Part shown: positions 15,995 to 24,940 of the stretch, one piece after another
Layout: each line of letters starts with the position of its first letter
Position numbering within the stretch: position 1 is the first letter of the stretch
NCBI GenBank assembly: GCA_934446065.1
Contig: CAKSDP010000018.1
Location: 1-43,405 of the forward strand
Length of the DNA: 43,405 bases
Direction: 5' to 3'
From: an uncultured Eubacteriales bacterium
Lineage (GTDB): Bacteria > Bacillota > Clostridia > Oscillospirales > CAG-272
The notes under the pieces: model-generated
The model's database searches: none
Told to the model about the DNA's origin: nothing
Seen by the model: only the letters and a program-made list of their open reading frames with translations
Program-made: the position numbers and the translations under genes

Positions 15995-17287
15995 ATGAAG
16001 AAAAACAAGGATCTCACCCCCGAATCGGTGACACTTACGATATACGGCGAGGCGGGCGAGAAATTCGGCGCTGCGTGGCAGACCGGCGATAAAGGCGATC
16101 CCGTCCTCTTTGTGACAGAGCCGGACGACCGCCGTTTCAAGCGCGCGAGAATGATTCCCGGCGAAACCTCGCCGTCGCTTAATACAAAGATCAAGAACAC
16201 CGCCGTGATCGACGGTCTGAAGCCCGACCATGACTATCTCTGGAAGGTCGGCGACAGGAGCGGCGTTTACTCGGCTGCGGCTGTTATGCATACGCCTAAA
16301 AACGACCCGGACGACTGCACATTTCTCGTGTTCACCGACACGCAGGACGAGTCGCACGGCGGCAACTGGTGGAACGTTACTTACCGCGAGGCGCTGCGCG
16401 AGTTTCCCGAGGGAGATTTCGCCGTCCACGCGGGCGATATAGTCCAGATGTCGGGCGATCCAGTGCAGTGGGCGGAAATGCTCGGACGGACGCGCGAGTA
16501 TACGCGCCGTATACCGATGCTCCCCGCTTGCGGAAATCACGACTACTGGCGCTGCTATCTCCACGGAAATCTCGATACCTTCTATGAGCATTTCATGCTC
16601 GATCTTCCACCGCAGAAAACGACTAACGGCGCGTACTATTCGGTAGATCAGGGACCGTTCCACTTTACGGTTCTCTCGTCCGGCGACTGCATGGATACAA
16701 ACATGACCACGTATCTGCCGGAGCAGTACGAGTGGGCGGAGCGCGATCTCATGGAGACGGATCGTCCGTGGAAGATCGTCGTTGTCCATAATCCAATGTA
16801 TTCCCCCGGAAAATACGGCTCGTATGCGCCGATCGCGGGCGTTTGCTATGCAACTCGCGAGCAGTTCGGTGAGCTTTTCATCCGTGCAGGGGTCGATCTT
16901 GTAATAAGCGGGCACGATCACGTGTTCTCCCGCACATATCCGATGCGTGCCGATGCCGTGCCGATCACCGATTCACCGTTCGTCTGCGAGAATATCGCAG
17001 GTGATGAATCCGAGGTGTATATTGATCCCAAGGGACCGATCCACTTTATTCCCGGCTGTGCGGGTGAGCAGAACCGCTCCGTCGAGCCGAATATGACGCA
17101 CGAGCTGACCCAGTATTTCCGTGATATGATGAGTATGCCGCCGTCGGCTGTCGCATACGCCGCCGTCCATGCGTCGGGCGATACGATGACCGTGTCGTTC
17201 CGTATGTTCAATGTGGAAAGCGGTGAGAGCATATTCAGACAGAGCTTCGGCGTGCGTAAGACGTCGTTGTCATCAAACGAAAAATAA
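15995..17287 (+). CDS. Metallophosphoesterase with purple acid phosphatase-like N-terminal domain
   Basis: 430 residues. Residues about 10-105 look like the fibronectin III-like domain that precedes purple acid phosphatases. The calcineurin-like core follows with metal-binding motifs FTDTQDE, GDIVQ, ACGNHDY, VVVHNPMYS and SGHDHVFSRTYP. It should hydrolyse a phosphate ester using two metal ions. Unlike most relatives it has no signal peptide or membrane anchor at this start, so it appears cytoplasmic. AGAGGA precedes the ATG by 10 bases. It lies directly upstream of the his operon, which lacks a histidinol-phosphatase gene here, but a separate promoter stands between them. Substrate unknown. 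Confidence 0.88.
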   Translation: MKKNKDLTPESVTLTIYGEAGEKFGAAWQTGDKGDPVLFVTEPDDRRFKRARMIPGETSPSLNTKIKNTAVIDGLKPDHDYLWKVGDRSGVYSAAAVMHTPKNDPDDCTFLVFTDTQDESHGGNWWNVTYREALREFPEGDFAVHAGDIVQMSGDPVQWAEMLGRTREYTRRIPMLPACGNHDYWRCYLHGNLDTFYEHFMLDLPPQKTTNGAYYSVDQGPFHFTVLSSGDCMDTNMTTYLPEQYEWAERDLMETDRPWKIVVVHNPMYSPGKYGSYAPIAGVCYATREQFGELFIRAGVDLVISGHDHVFSRTYPMRADAVPITDSPFVCENIAGDESEVYIDPKGPIHFIPGCAGEQNRSVEPNMTHELTQYFRDMMSMPPSAVAYAAVHASGDTMTVSFRMFNVESGESIFRQSFGVRKTSLSSNEK

Positions 17288-17302
17288 ATAATTTTTGTTG
17301 CC

Positions 17303-17344
17303 GCACACGTGCGAAAATTGTTGCAATTTCTGCGACTTTTTTTG
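17303..17344 (+). terminator. Possible weak terminator before the his promoter
   Basis: AAATTG (17315-17320) and CAATTT (17324-17329) form a short hairpin, and a run of seven T follows after a short gap at 17337-17343. Weak, but the only candidate after the phosphatase gene. Confidence 0.35.
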
Positions 17345-17354
17345 CGCTGTGCGA

Positions 17355-17383
17355 TTGACATTTTATCGGGGCAGTGGTATAAT
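17355..17383 (+). promoter_or_regulatory. Sigma-A promoter of the histidine operon
   Basis: Consensus elements TTGACA (17355-17360) and TATAAT (17378-17383) with a 17-base spacer and TGG extended -10. No T-box or leader peptide rich in His was found in the roughly 75-base leader. Confidence 0.88.
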
Positions 17384-17464
17384 TTCATTAAATCAGCACA
17401 TTAGTGAAGTAAAGTGATAAAGTGAATGCAAATGTGACGCATCTGCACCGGAACGGAGGTACGC

Positions 17465-18601
17465 ATGATTGATGAAACACTCCTGAAAAGCGAGGAGCGC
17501 GCGGCGATCGAGCTCAGGTCGCTGTACAGGCGGTACGGCTACTTGCCGTATAAGATGAGCAAATTTGAAGAGTACGAGCTGTACATACGGAACAAGGATT
17601 TCCTTGTCAGCGACCGCATTATTACGTTCAACGATACAAGCGGCAGACTTCTCGCGCTCAAGCCCGACGTGACTCTGTCGATAATAAAGAACGGCGAGGA
17701 TCTGCCGGGGACAAAGCAGAAGGTTTCGTATAACGAAAACGTCTACCGCGTCTCCGAACGAACTCATCAGTACAAGGAGATCATGCAGGCGGGGCTTGAG
17801 TGTATTGGTGATATCGACCTTTACGATAAGTACGAGGTGATCTCGCTTGCGGCTGACAGCCTTGCGCATATCTCGGGCGATTTTGTGCTCCAGATATCGC
17901 ACCTCGGACTCTCCGGCGCAATACTCGGCATGATATCCTCCGATCCCGCGTTTACGAAAAAGGCGCTGGCGCTTCTCTCACAGAAGAATTCGCACGACCT
18001 TTTGCGTCTCGCGTCCGAGTATGGCGCAGACGATGCCGCTCTCAGTGCCGTATCAACTCTGATAGGCGCAGCCGGTAAGCGGGAATATGTGCTCGAGGAC
18101 CTTGCGGGTGTCTGCCCTGACTCAGCAGCACCGGCGCTTGCCGAGCTTCGCGAGCTGTCGGAGCTGCTCAAGGCGTCTCCGAACAGCGACAAGATCGAGC
18201 TTGATTTCTCCGTCATAAACGATATGAGCTATTACAACGGCTTTGTTTTCAAGGGATTTTTGCCCGGCGTATGCGGGGGCATTCTCTCGGGCGGGCAGTA
18301 TGATCGCCTGATGCGTAAGATGGGTCGCCGTGCGTGCGCCATCGGCTTTGCGCTGTATCTCGATATGCTGTCGGAGCTTGAGGCTCCGCGCGGAGGATAC
18401 GACGCCGATATCCTGCTGCTCTACGGAGATGCGACCGCTAAGGCGGACGTGGCGGCAGCTGTGAATGATTTTGTTGGGCGCGGACTCACGGTCAGAGCCG
18501 AGAGACGCGTTCCGCCGAGACTTAAATACAAGACTCTCGTGAAGCTTGACGGCTGCACGGATGAGCCGCAGAACGGAGAGGGGGCGTCGGTCAATGCTTA
18601 A
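17465..18601 (+). CDS. hisZ: ATP phosphoribosyltransferase regulatory subunit HisZ
   Basis: 378 residues with the class II aminoacyl-tRNA synthetase-like fold of HisRS paralogues: SDRIITFNDTSGRLLALKPDVT (motif 2-like region), YRVSERTHQYKEIMQAGLECIG, and a C-terminal SGGQYDRLMRKMG. It lacks an anticodon-binding domain, as HisZ does. HisZ forms a hetero-octamer with the short HisG and gives histidine feedback control. GGAGG precedes the start. First gene of the operon; it overlaps hisG by 8 bases. Confidence 0.93.
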   Translation: MIDETLLKSEERAAIELRSLYRRYGYLPYKMSKFEEYELYIRNKDFLVSDRIITFNDTSGRLLALKPDVTLSIIKNGEDLPGTKQKVSYNENVYRVSERTHQYKEIMQAGLECIGDIDLYDKYEVISLAADSLAHISGDFVLQISHLGLSGAILGMISSDPAFTKKALALLSQKNSHDLLRLASEYGADDAALSAVSTLIGAAGKREYVLEDLAGVCPDSAAPALAELRELSELLKASPNSDKIELDFSVINDMSYYNGFVFKGFLPGVCGGILSGGQYDRLMRKMGRRACAIGFALYLDMLSELEAPRGGYDADILLLYGDATAKADVAAAVNDFVGRGLTVRAERRVPPRLKYKTLVKLDGCTDEPQNGEGASVNA

Positions 18602-19217
18602 CATAGCGCTTCCAAAAGGCAGACTCGGCGACAAGGTGTATACGATGTTCGCCGAAGCGGGATTCCCGTGCCCCGCAATACTCGACGGCAGCCGCAAGCT
18701 CATATTCGAGAACAAGGATGCGGGCGTCAGATATTTTCAGGTGAAGCCGTCCGATGTGCCGATATATGTCGAGCGCGGAGCCGCGGATATCGGGGTCGCA
18801 GGGAAGGATATCCTGCTCGAGTACGAGCCGGATGTGTATGAGCTGTGCGATCTCGGGATCGGACGGTGCCGCATGGCTGTCGCAGCCCCCGTGGATTTTT
18901 CTGACGACGGCGAGCGGACGCTGCGCGTCGCAACAAAATTCACGAATATCGCGTCAGAGTATTATTCGTCGATCGGCCGCGACATCGACATAATAAAGCT
19001 GAACGGGTCGATCGAGATCGCGCCGATACTCGGTCTGTCTGACGTCATTGTCGATATCGTCGAGACCGGTACGACACTCCGTGAAAACGACCTCGAGGTC
19101 AAGTGCGAGATACTGCCGATCAGCGCGAGACTGATCGCAAATAAGGCGAGCTTCCAGTTCAAGCGTGACAGCATTACGCGGATCGCGGAGAAGATGCGGG
19201 AGACCGCGCAGAACTGA
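18594..19217 (+). CDS. hisG: ATP phosphoribosyltransferase catalytic subunit HisG (short form)
   Basis: 207 residues, the short form lacking the C-terminal regulatory domain, which fits the presence of hisZ. Motifs are IALPKGRLGDKV at the N-terminus, RGAADIGVAGKDIL, and DVIVDIVETGTTLREN, the PRPP-binding region. It joins ATP and PRPP, the first step of histidine synthesis. The start at 18594 has GGAGAGG upstream and begins in the family's usual way; a longer in-frame reading would run deep into hisZ. Confidence 0.95.
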   Translation: MLNIALPKGRLGDKVYTMFAEAGFPCPAILDGSRKLIFENKDAGVRYFQVKPSDVPIYVERGAADIGVAGKDILLEYEPDVYELCDLGIGRCRMAVAAPVDFSDDGERTLRVATKFTNIASEYYSSIGRDIDIIKLNGSIEIAPILGLSDVIVDIVETGTTLRENDLEVKCEILPISARLIANKASFQFKRDSITRIAEKMRETAQN

Positions 19218-19266
19218 CGCGCACGCGTGAGAGACACTGATACAGAGAAAGGAACGGTCGGTAAAT

Positions 19267-20550
19267 ATGATAAAAATATATAAGTACGGCGAGGTCGGAA
19301 ACAGCGAGATATTCACGCGCGAAAATATTGACGCGGGCGTGGGAGACGCCGTGCGTGAGATCATAGATAACGTTGCAAAACGCGGAGACGCGGCGCTACG
19401 CGAGTACAGCCGCAAATTTGACGGGTCGGATCCGGAGTCGCTCGAGATCGGCGCGGACGAGATTGACAGCGCGTATGCATCGCTCGATTTGAAGCTGATC
19501 GAAGTAATGCGGGAGGCGGCGGACAATATTCGCGAGTTCCACTCGGCGCAGGTTAGGCAGAGCTTTGTTATAAACGAGCGCGACGGAGTCGTGATAGGTC
19601 AGAAGATCATGCCGATCGAGCGTGTCGGACTGTACGTGCCGGGCGGTACGGCGGCGTACCCTTCGACCGTGCTTATGGATTCGATCCCCGCGAAGATCGC
19701 CGGGTGCCGTGAGATCGTGATGGTCACGCCTCCCGGACGCGACGGCAAGGTCGATCCTGCGATCCTCGCTGCGGCGAAAATTGCCGGGATCGACCGCATA
19801 TTCCGCGTAGGCGGCGCTCAGGCGATAGCTGCCCTTGCGTTCGGAACGGAGAGCGTTCCGCGCGTTGACAAGATCGTCGGTCCCGGAAACGCCTACGTTG
19901 CCGAGGCTAAAAAGCAGGTGTTCGGTCGGGTGTCGATCGACATGATCGCCGGCCCGAGCGAGATACTCGTCGTTGCCGACGGTGCGAGCAATCCGAGCCA
20001 TGTCGCGGCTGATCTGCTCTCGCAGGCGGAACACGACAGAATGGCGAGCGCCGTTCTTGTCACCGACAGTATGACTCTTGCCGAGAGAGTGCAGGCAGAG
20101 CTTGAGCTTCAGATCCCGAAGCTCAGCCGTGCGGATATCGCGCGTGCGTCGATCGACAAAAACGGTAAGATCATCGTCGCGGACGATCTTGCGCTTGCGA
20201 TAGACATTGCAAACGAGATCGCGCCGGAGCACCTTGAGCTGTGCGTCGATAACCCGTTCGACCTCCTGAACCGCGTGCGCCACGCCGGTTCGATCTTCAT
20301 GGGCAGATACTGCCCGGAGGCGCTCGGAGATTACTTCGCCGGTCCGAACCATACGCTTCCTACAAGCGGCACGGCACGATTCTCGTCACCGCTATCGGTC
20401 GATGATTTCGTGAAGAAATCCCAGTTTACATACTATACCGAAAGTGCATTCCGCGATGCTGCGCCGAAGGTTGCGGCTTTCGCAGAGCGGGAGGGACTCG
20501 GCGCACACGCAAGAAGCGCACTCATTCGCTTTGAGGGGGATGAAAAATGA
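19267..20550 (+). CDS. hisD: Histidinol dehydrogenase HisD
   Basis: 427 residues, full length. Characteristic stretches are IERVGLYVPGGTAAYPSTVLM, VGGAQAIAALAFGTE, VDKIVGPGNAYVAEAKK, IAGPSEILVVAD, and LLSQAEHDRMA with a zinc-binding His. It oxidises histidinol to histidine with NAD in two steps. AGGAA lies upstream of the ATG. The gene overlaps hisC by 4 bases (ATGA). Confidence 0.97.
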   Translation: MIKIYKYGEVGNSEIFTRENIDAGVGDAVREIIDNVAKRGDAALREYSRKFDGSDPESLEIGADEIDSAYASLDLKLIEVMREAADNIREFHSAQVRQSFVINERDGVVIGQKIMPIERVGLYVPGGTAAYPSTVLMDSIPAKIAGCREIVMVTPPGRDGKVDPAILAAAKIAGIDRIFRVGGAQAIAALAFGTESVPRVDKIVGPGNAYVAEAKKQVFGRVSIDMIAGPSEILVVADGASNPSHVAADLLSQAEHDRMASAVLVTDSMTLAERVQAELELQIPKLSRADIARASIDKNGKIIVADDLALAIDIANEIAPEHLELCVDNPFDLLNRVRHAGSIFMGRYCPEALGDYFAGPNHTLPTSGTARFSSPLSVDDFVKKSQFTYYTESAFRDAAPKVAAFAEREGLGAHARSALIRFEGDEK

Positions 20551-21608
20551 GCCGCTTCTTCTCCGAGAAATACAGCAGTCTTGTACCGTATACGCCGGGC
20601 GAGCAGCCCCGCGATATGAAATATGTGAAGCTGAACACGAACGAGTCTCCGTTCCCGCCGTCTCCCGGTGTCGCCGCTGCCGTTGCGGCTGAGATCGGCT
20701 CGCTCGAGCTTTACTCCGATCCTGAGTGTACCGAACTGCGCTCTGCCATGGCGGAGGTGTACTCGGTCACACCCTCGATGATCGTCATGACTAACGGATC
20801 GGATGAGGCGCTGAACTTTGCGTTCATGGCGTTCGCCGACGATAAGCGTCCGCTGAGATTTGCGGACATCACATACGGCTTTTACCCCGTGTTCGCCGCG
20901 CTGAATCATATTCCGACGAACATCGTTCCCCTTGACGAAACATTTTCTGTTGTCCCCGATGACTATATCGGCGTTCCCGATACGGTGGTTATCGCCAATC
21001 CCAATGCTCCGACGGGCAGACTTCTTCCGCTGTCGGACATCGAGCGCATCGTTTCAAGCGATCCGGATCGGGTCGTGATCATAGACGAGGCGTATATAGA
21101 TTTCGGCGGGACGAGCGCCGTCGGACTTACGAAGAAATACCGGAATCTGCTCGTCGTCGGCACGTTCTCAAAATCGCGCTCGATGGCGGGCGCAAGGCTC
21201 GGATTTGCCATAGGCGATCCGGCGCTCATCGCGGACATCAACACCATACGCTATTCGACAAACCCGTACAACGTCAACCGTATGACTGCTGCCGCCGGTG
21301 TCGCGGCACTCCGCGAAAACGAATATTATGCGCGTCACTGCAAAACGATATGCGAGAACCGCGAGTGGACTGCGGATGCGCTGGCGGAGCTTGGGTTTGA
21401 GATCCTGCCGTCGTCGGCGAACTTTGTGTTTGCGCGATCCGATAAGATCGGCGGCGGTGAGCTTTACCGTGCGCTCAAGGAGCGCGGAGTGCTCGTCCGT
21501 CACTTCGATTCTGCGCGGATAGCCGATTTTTGCAGGATCACGATCGGTACGCGCGAGCAGATAGAGACGCTCGTGCGGTGCATTTGTGAGATCATAAAGG
21601 AGAGATGA
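20547..21608 (+). CDS. hisC: Histidinol-phosphate aminotransferase HisC
   Basis: 353 residues, PLP-dependent fold type I. Key stretches are KLNTNESPFPPSP, TNGSDEALNFAF, NPNAPTGRLLP, IIDEAYIDFGG, and the PLP lysine in GTFSKSRSMAGARLGFAIG. It makes histidinol phosphate from imidazole acetol phosphate. It overlaps hisD by 4 bases and ends just before hisB, in line with tight coupling across the operon. Confidence 0.95.
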   Translation: MSRFFSEKYSSLVPYTPGEQPRDMKYVKLNTNESPFPPSPGVAAAVAAEIGSLELYSDPECTELRSAMAEVYSVTPSMIVMTNGSDEALNFAFMAFADDKRPLRFADITYGFYPVFAALNHIPTNIVPLDETFSVVPDDYIGVPDTVVIANPNAPTGRLLPLSDIERIVSSDPDRVVIIDEAYIDFGGTSAVGLTKKYRNLLVVGTFSKSRSMAGARLGFAIGDPALIADINTIRYSTNPYNVNRMTAAAGVAALRENEYYARHCKTICENREWTADALAELGFEILPSSANFVFARSDKIGGGELYRALKERGVLVRHFDSARIADFCRITIGTREQIETLVRCICEIIKER

Positions 21609-21610
21609 AA

Positions 21611-22198
21611 ATGAGACAGGCAGAAATAGTACGTCGTACGACCGAGACTGATATTTCACTGAAATTTACGCTTGACGGGAGCGGCAAGTCCGAGATCGCA
21701 AGCGGATGCGGATTTCTCGATCATATGCTGACGCTGTTCGCGCGTCACGGAAGATTTGATATCACACTCACCTGTGCCGGTGATACCCAGGTGGACTACC
21801 ACCATACGACGGAGGATATCGCGATCTGCCTCGGCCGCGCGATCGCGGAATCTCTCGGAGAGAGGGGCGGGATCACGCGATATGCCTCGCTCGCTCTCCC
21901 GATGGACGAGGCGCTGATCCTTGCGGCGGTCGATATTTCCGGCCGCGGCGGATATTTCGGTGCGCTCGATATCCCGTGCGAGAAGGTCGGAGATTTTGAC
22001 TGCGAGCTGTGTGACGAGTTCTTCGCGGCGCTCGCGCAGAACGCAGGTATCACCCTGCACATAAGGCAGCTTGCCGGACGCAATTCGCACCACATAATCG
22101 AGGGTGTGTTTAAGGCTGCGGCGCGCGCGCTTCGGGCGGCAGCCGCGATCGACCCGGCGCTCGGCGGCGAGGTGCCGTCAACGAAAGGAATCCTCTGA
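21611..22198 (+). CDS. hisB: Imidazoleglycerol-phosphate dehydratase HisB
   Basis: 195 residues, single-function dehydratase without the phosphatase domain of the enterobacterial enzyme. Metal-binding His pairs appear in DHMLTLFARHG, DYHHTTEDIAICLG and RNSHHIIEGVFKAAARAL. The ATG at 21611 has AGGAG 8 bases upstream and gives the family start MRQAEIVR; the ATG at 21605 overlaps the hisC stop but sits too close to that site. It ends overlapping the hisH start. Confidence 0.95.
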   Translation: MRQAEIVRRTTETDISLKFTLDGSGKSEIASGCGFLDHMLTLFARHGRFDITLTCAGDTQVDYHHTTEDIAICLGRAIAESLGERGGITRYASLALPMDEALILAAVDISGRGGYFGALDIPCEKVGDFDCELCDEFFAALAQNAGITLHIRQLAGRNSHHIIEGVFKAAARALRAAAAIDPALGGEVPSTKGIL

Positions 22199-22815
22199 TG
22201 ATAGCAGTTATTGATTACGGCGTCGGCAACCTGTTCTCTCTTGCGTCGTCGCTCAGAGCCGTCGGCGCGGAGGCTGTGATCACGTCCGATCCGGAGGTGA
22301 TAGCCTCCTCCGAAAAGCTGATCCTTCCGGGAGTCGGCGCATTCGGTGACGCCGCCGAGAAGCTTTGCACGTGCGGCCTTGCAGACGTCATATGCCGTGA
22401 GGCTGCGTCCGGCAAGGAGATCATGGGCATCTGCCTCGGAATGCAGCTCCTGTTTGAGGAAAGCTTTGAGTACGGCAGACACAAGGGGCTTGGGCTTCTT
22501 GCCGGCTCTGTCGTGCCGATGAAGGGAAAAGTCCCGGAGTCGCTCAAGATCCCGCACATCGGCTGGAACTCGCTGAGCTTTGTGAAAAGCTCCCCGCTCA
22601 TGCGATACGTTAAGGACGGCGACTTCGTCTATTTCGTGCATTCGTACTATGCGGCGGACTGTGACGACAGCCTTATAGCCACTACCGATTACGGTATTCC
22701 TATGACCGCCGCCGTTCAGAACGGCAATATTATGGGATGCCAGTTCCATCCGGAGAAGAGCGGGACTGTCGGACTGTCTATACTCCGCGCATTCTGTGAG
22801 GGGGTGAGCGCATGA
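22198..22815 (+). CDS. hisH: Imidazole glycerol phosphate synthase glutaminase subunit HisH
   Basis: 205 residues, class I glutamine amidotransferase. The nucleophile Cys is in MGICLGMQLLFE, and the catalytic His and Glu are in CQFHPEKSG. The oxyanion region is LPGVGAFGDA. It releases ammonia from glutamine and passes it to HisF. Start overlaps the hisB stop (TGATG), and the end overlaps hisA by 4 bases. Confidence 0.96.
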   Translation: MIAVIDYGVGNLFSLASSLRAVGAEAVITSDPEVIASSEKLILPGVGAFGDAAEKLCTCGLADVICREAASGKEIMGICLGMQLLFEESFEYGRHKGLGLLAGSVVPMKGKVPESLKIPHIGWNSLSFVKSSPLMRYVKDGDFVYFVHSYYAADCDDSLIATTDYGIPMTAAVQNGNIMGCQFHPEKSGTVGLSILRAFCEGVSA

Positions 22816-23525
22816 TAGTATTTCCCGCAATTGATTTGTACGGCGGTGCGGCGGTTCGCCTTCTTCGCGGAGATTACGCGAAAATGACCGTGTACAGCGA
22901 CAATATCCTGTCGCTTGCAAATGATTTCGAGACGGCGGGCGCCGAGTACGTCCACATGGTCGATCTCGAGGGCGCGAAAGACGGCACGACGCCGAACATT
23001 TCGCACGTCGCCGATGTTGCACGCGCGACATCGCTCAAGGTGGAGATCGGCGGCGGCATCCGTTCACTCGAGACGATCGACCGCTATATTGACGCAGGTG
23101 TGTGGCGGGTCATCCTCGGAACCGCCGCCGTAAGCGATCCCGATTTTCTCGGGCGCGCCGTGGAGAAGTACGGCGACAGGATCGCTGTGGGCGCCGATGT
23201 GCGTGACGGCATGATCGCAGTGAAGGGATGGCTTGAAACGTCGAACGTGACGCTCGGGGAATTTCTCGATAATATGGAGTCGCTCGGGGTGCGCGGCGTT
23301 ATCTGCACCGATATTTCAAAGGACGGCGCAATGCAGGGCACGAACCGCGAGCTGTACCGCAGCCTCTGCGAAAAATACAGCCTTGACATCACGGCATCGG
23401 GCGGGGTCAGCGACCTTTCCGATATTGTCGCGCTCCGCGAGATGGGAATGTACGGCGCGATAATCGGCAAGGCGTACTACACAGGCGCCGTGGATCTGAG
23501 AGAAGCACTGGAGGCGGCAAAATGA
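22812..23525 (+). CDS. hisA: ProFAR isomerase HisA
   Basis: 237 residues, TIM barrel. Family motifs are FPAIDLYGGAAVRLLRGDY at the N-terminus, with the catalytic Asp, VEIGGGIRS, VILGTAAV, CTDISKDGAMQG and ITASGGVSDLSDI. It isomerises ProFAR to PRFAR. It overlaps both neighbours by 4 bases. Confidence 0.96.
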   Translation: MIVFPAIDLYGGAAVRLLRGDYAKMTVYSDNILSLANDFETAGAEYVHMVDLEGAKDGTTPNISHVADVARATSLKVEIGGGIRSLETIDRYIDAGVWRVILGTAAVSDPDFLGRAVEKYGDRIAVGADVRDGMIAVKGWLETSNVTLGEFLDNMESLGVRGVICTDISKDGAMQGTNRELYRSLCEKYSLDITASGGVSDLSDIVALREMGMYGAIIGKAYYTGAVDLREALEAAK

Positions 23526-24280
23526 TAACAAAGCGGATAATCCCATGTCTCGACGTGAAGGACGGGCGTGTTGTCAAGGGAGTTAATTTCTCGTCGCTGT
23601 CCGACGTTTCTTCTCCCATCGAGCTCGGACGGTACTACTCCGACAGCGGAGCCGATGAGCTTGTGTTCTACGATATTACGGCATCCGCCGAGGGGCGTGC
23701 TCTTTTCACCGATATCCTGCGCGAGGTGGCGCAGACGATATTTATTCCGCTGACGGTCGGCGGCGGTATAAACACAGTTGACGATTTTGACCGCGTGCTG
23801 AAGTGCGGTGCCGACAAGGTCAGCGTGAATTCCGGCGCGATACGCGATCCGATGCTTGTCCGCGATGCGGCGAAAAGATACGGCGATCAGTGCGTCGTGC
23901 TCTCGGTCGATGTGAAGCGCGTGGACGGAGAGTTCCGCGTGTTTGCACGCGGCGGGCGCGAGGATACCGGCATGGAGGCAATAGAGTGGATACGGCGCGA
24001 GGTCGGGCTCGGAGCGGGCGAGGTTGTCGTCAACTCTATCGACACCGACGGAGTGAAGCGCGGGTTTGATCTTGAGCTTTTGGAGAGAGTGCTTGACGCG
24101 GTGCACGTGCCGGTCATCGCATCCGGCGGTGCCGGAAGTGCCGAGGATTTCGTTACACTGTTCAAAGCCCTGCCGCAGATAGATGCGGGACTTGCCGCAT
24201 CGGTGTTCCACTTCGGCGAGATCACGATCCCCGAACTGAAGCAAAGACTGAAAGACGAAAATATTGAGGTGAGATTATAA
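23522..24280 (+). CDS. hisF: Imidazole glycerol phosphate synthase cyclase subunit HisF
   Basis: 252 residues, TIM barrel with the family start TKRIIPCLDVKDGRVVKGV, LVFYDITASAEGR, TVGGGINTVDDF, VSVDVKRV and VIASGGAGSAEDF. Catalytic Asp residues are in CLDVKDG and SIDTDG. It works with HisH to form imidazoleglycerol phosphate and AICAR. It overlaps hisA by 4 bases and hisIE by 1 base. Confidence 0.97.
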   Translation: MITKRIIPCLDVKDGRVVKGVNFSSLSDVSSPIELGRYYSDSGADELVFYDITASAEGRALFTDILREVAQTIFIPLTVGGGINTVDDFDRVLKCGADKVSVNSGAIRDPMLVRDAAKRYGDQCVVLSVDVKRVDGEFRVFARGGREDTGMEAIEWIRREVGLGAGEVVVNSIDTDGVKRGFDLELLERVLDAVHVPVIASGGAGSAEDFVTLFKALPQIDAGLAASVFHFGEITIPELKQRLKDENIEVRL

Positions 24281-24927
24281 TGCTTGACATAAATGAGCTG
24301 AAATTTGACAGCGCGGGGCTTATCCCCGCTGTCGTGGTCGATTCGATCACAAAGAAGGTGCTGACAGTCGCGTACATGAACCGCGAGAGCCTTGAGATAT
24401 CCATGGAGCGCGGACTCACGTGCTTCTTCAGCCGTTCAAGGCAGGAGCTGTGGCTCAAGGGAGAGACGAGCGGCAACTATCAGCACATAGTCTCGATCAC
24501 GGCGGACTGCGACCGCGACGCGCTTGTCGTTGTGGTCGAAAAGGATGGACCGGCGTGCCATACCGGAAGCGACTCGTGCTTCACCGCTCCCGTTTATCAG
24601 AGCGATGAGCGCTCGGAGTTCAGCCTCGAGGGACTGTACAGCCTGCTCGAGGAGAGAAAGAAGGAGAAGCCCGAGGGCTCGTACACAACGTATCTCTTTG
24701 AAAAGGGAATCGACAAGATCCTCAAAAAGGTCGGCGAGGAGTCCACGGAGGTCATAATCGCCGGAAAGGCTGCCGACAAACGTGAGACGGTGTATGAGCT
24801 TGCCGATCTCGCGTACCATGCGATGGTGCTCATGGTCGAGATGGGGATAAGCGTTGAGGACGTCCACCGCGAGCTTGCATCAAGACACGTGATCGACCAT
24901 AAAGTCAAGCAGGAGAAAATGACCTGA
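24280..24927 (+). CDS. hisIE: Bifunctional PR-AMP cyclohydrolase / PR-ATP pyrophosphatase HisIE
   Basis: 215 residues. The N-terminal cyclohydrolase half (about 1-112) has TVAYMNRESLEISME, FFSRSRQELWLKGETSGN and the metal-binding ADCDRDAL and CHTGSDSCF. The C-terminal pyrophosphatase half (about 115-215) has GSYTTYLFEKGIDKILKKVG and EESTEVIIAGK. The enzymes catalyse steps two and three of the pathway. Last his gene in the window; no histidinol-phosphatase gene is in the operon. Confidence 0.96.
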   Translation: MLDINELKFDSAGLIPAVVVDSITKKVLTVAYMNRESLEISMERGLTCFFSRSRQELWLKGETSGNYQHIVSITADCDRDALVVVVEKDGPACHTGSDSCFTAPVYQSDERSEFSLEGLYSLLEERKKEKPEGSYTTYLFEKGIDKILKKVGEESTEVIIAGKAADKRETVYELADLAYHAMVLMVEMGISVEDVHRELASRHVIDHKVKQEKMT

Positions 24928-24940
24928 GGAGGGCTCGCAT

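Noticed and set aside
17391..17464. Possible T-box or histidine leader peptide in front of hisZ
   Set aside because: No GGGTGG-type sequence, no run of His codons and no terminator hairpin were found in the short leader.
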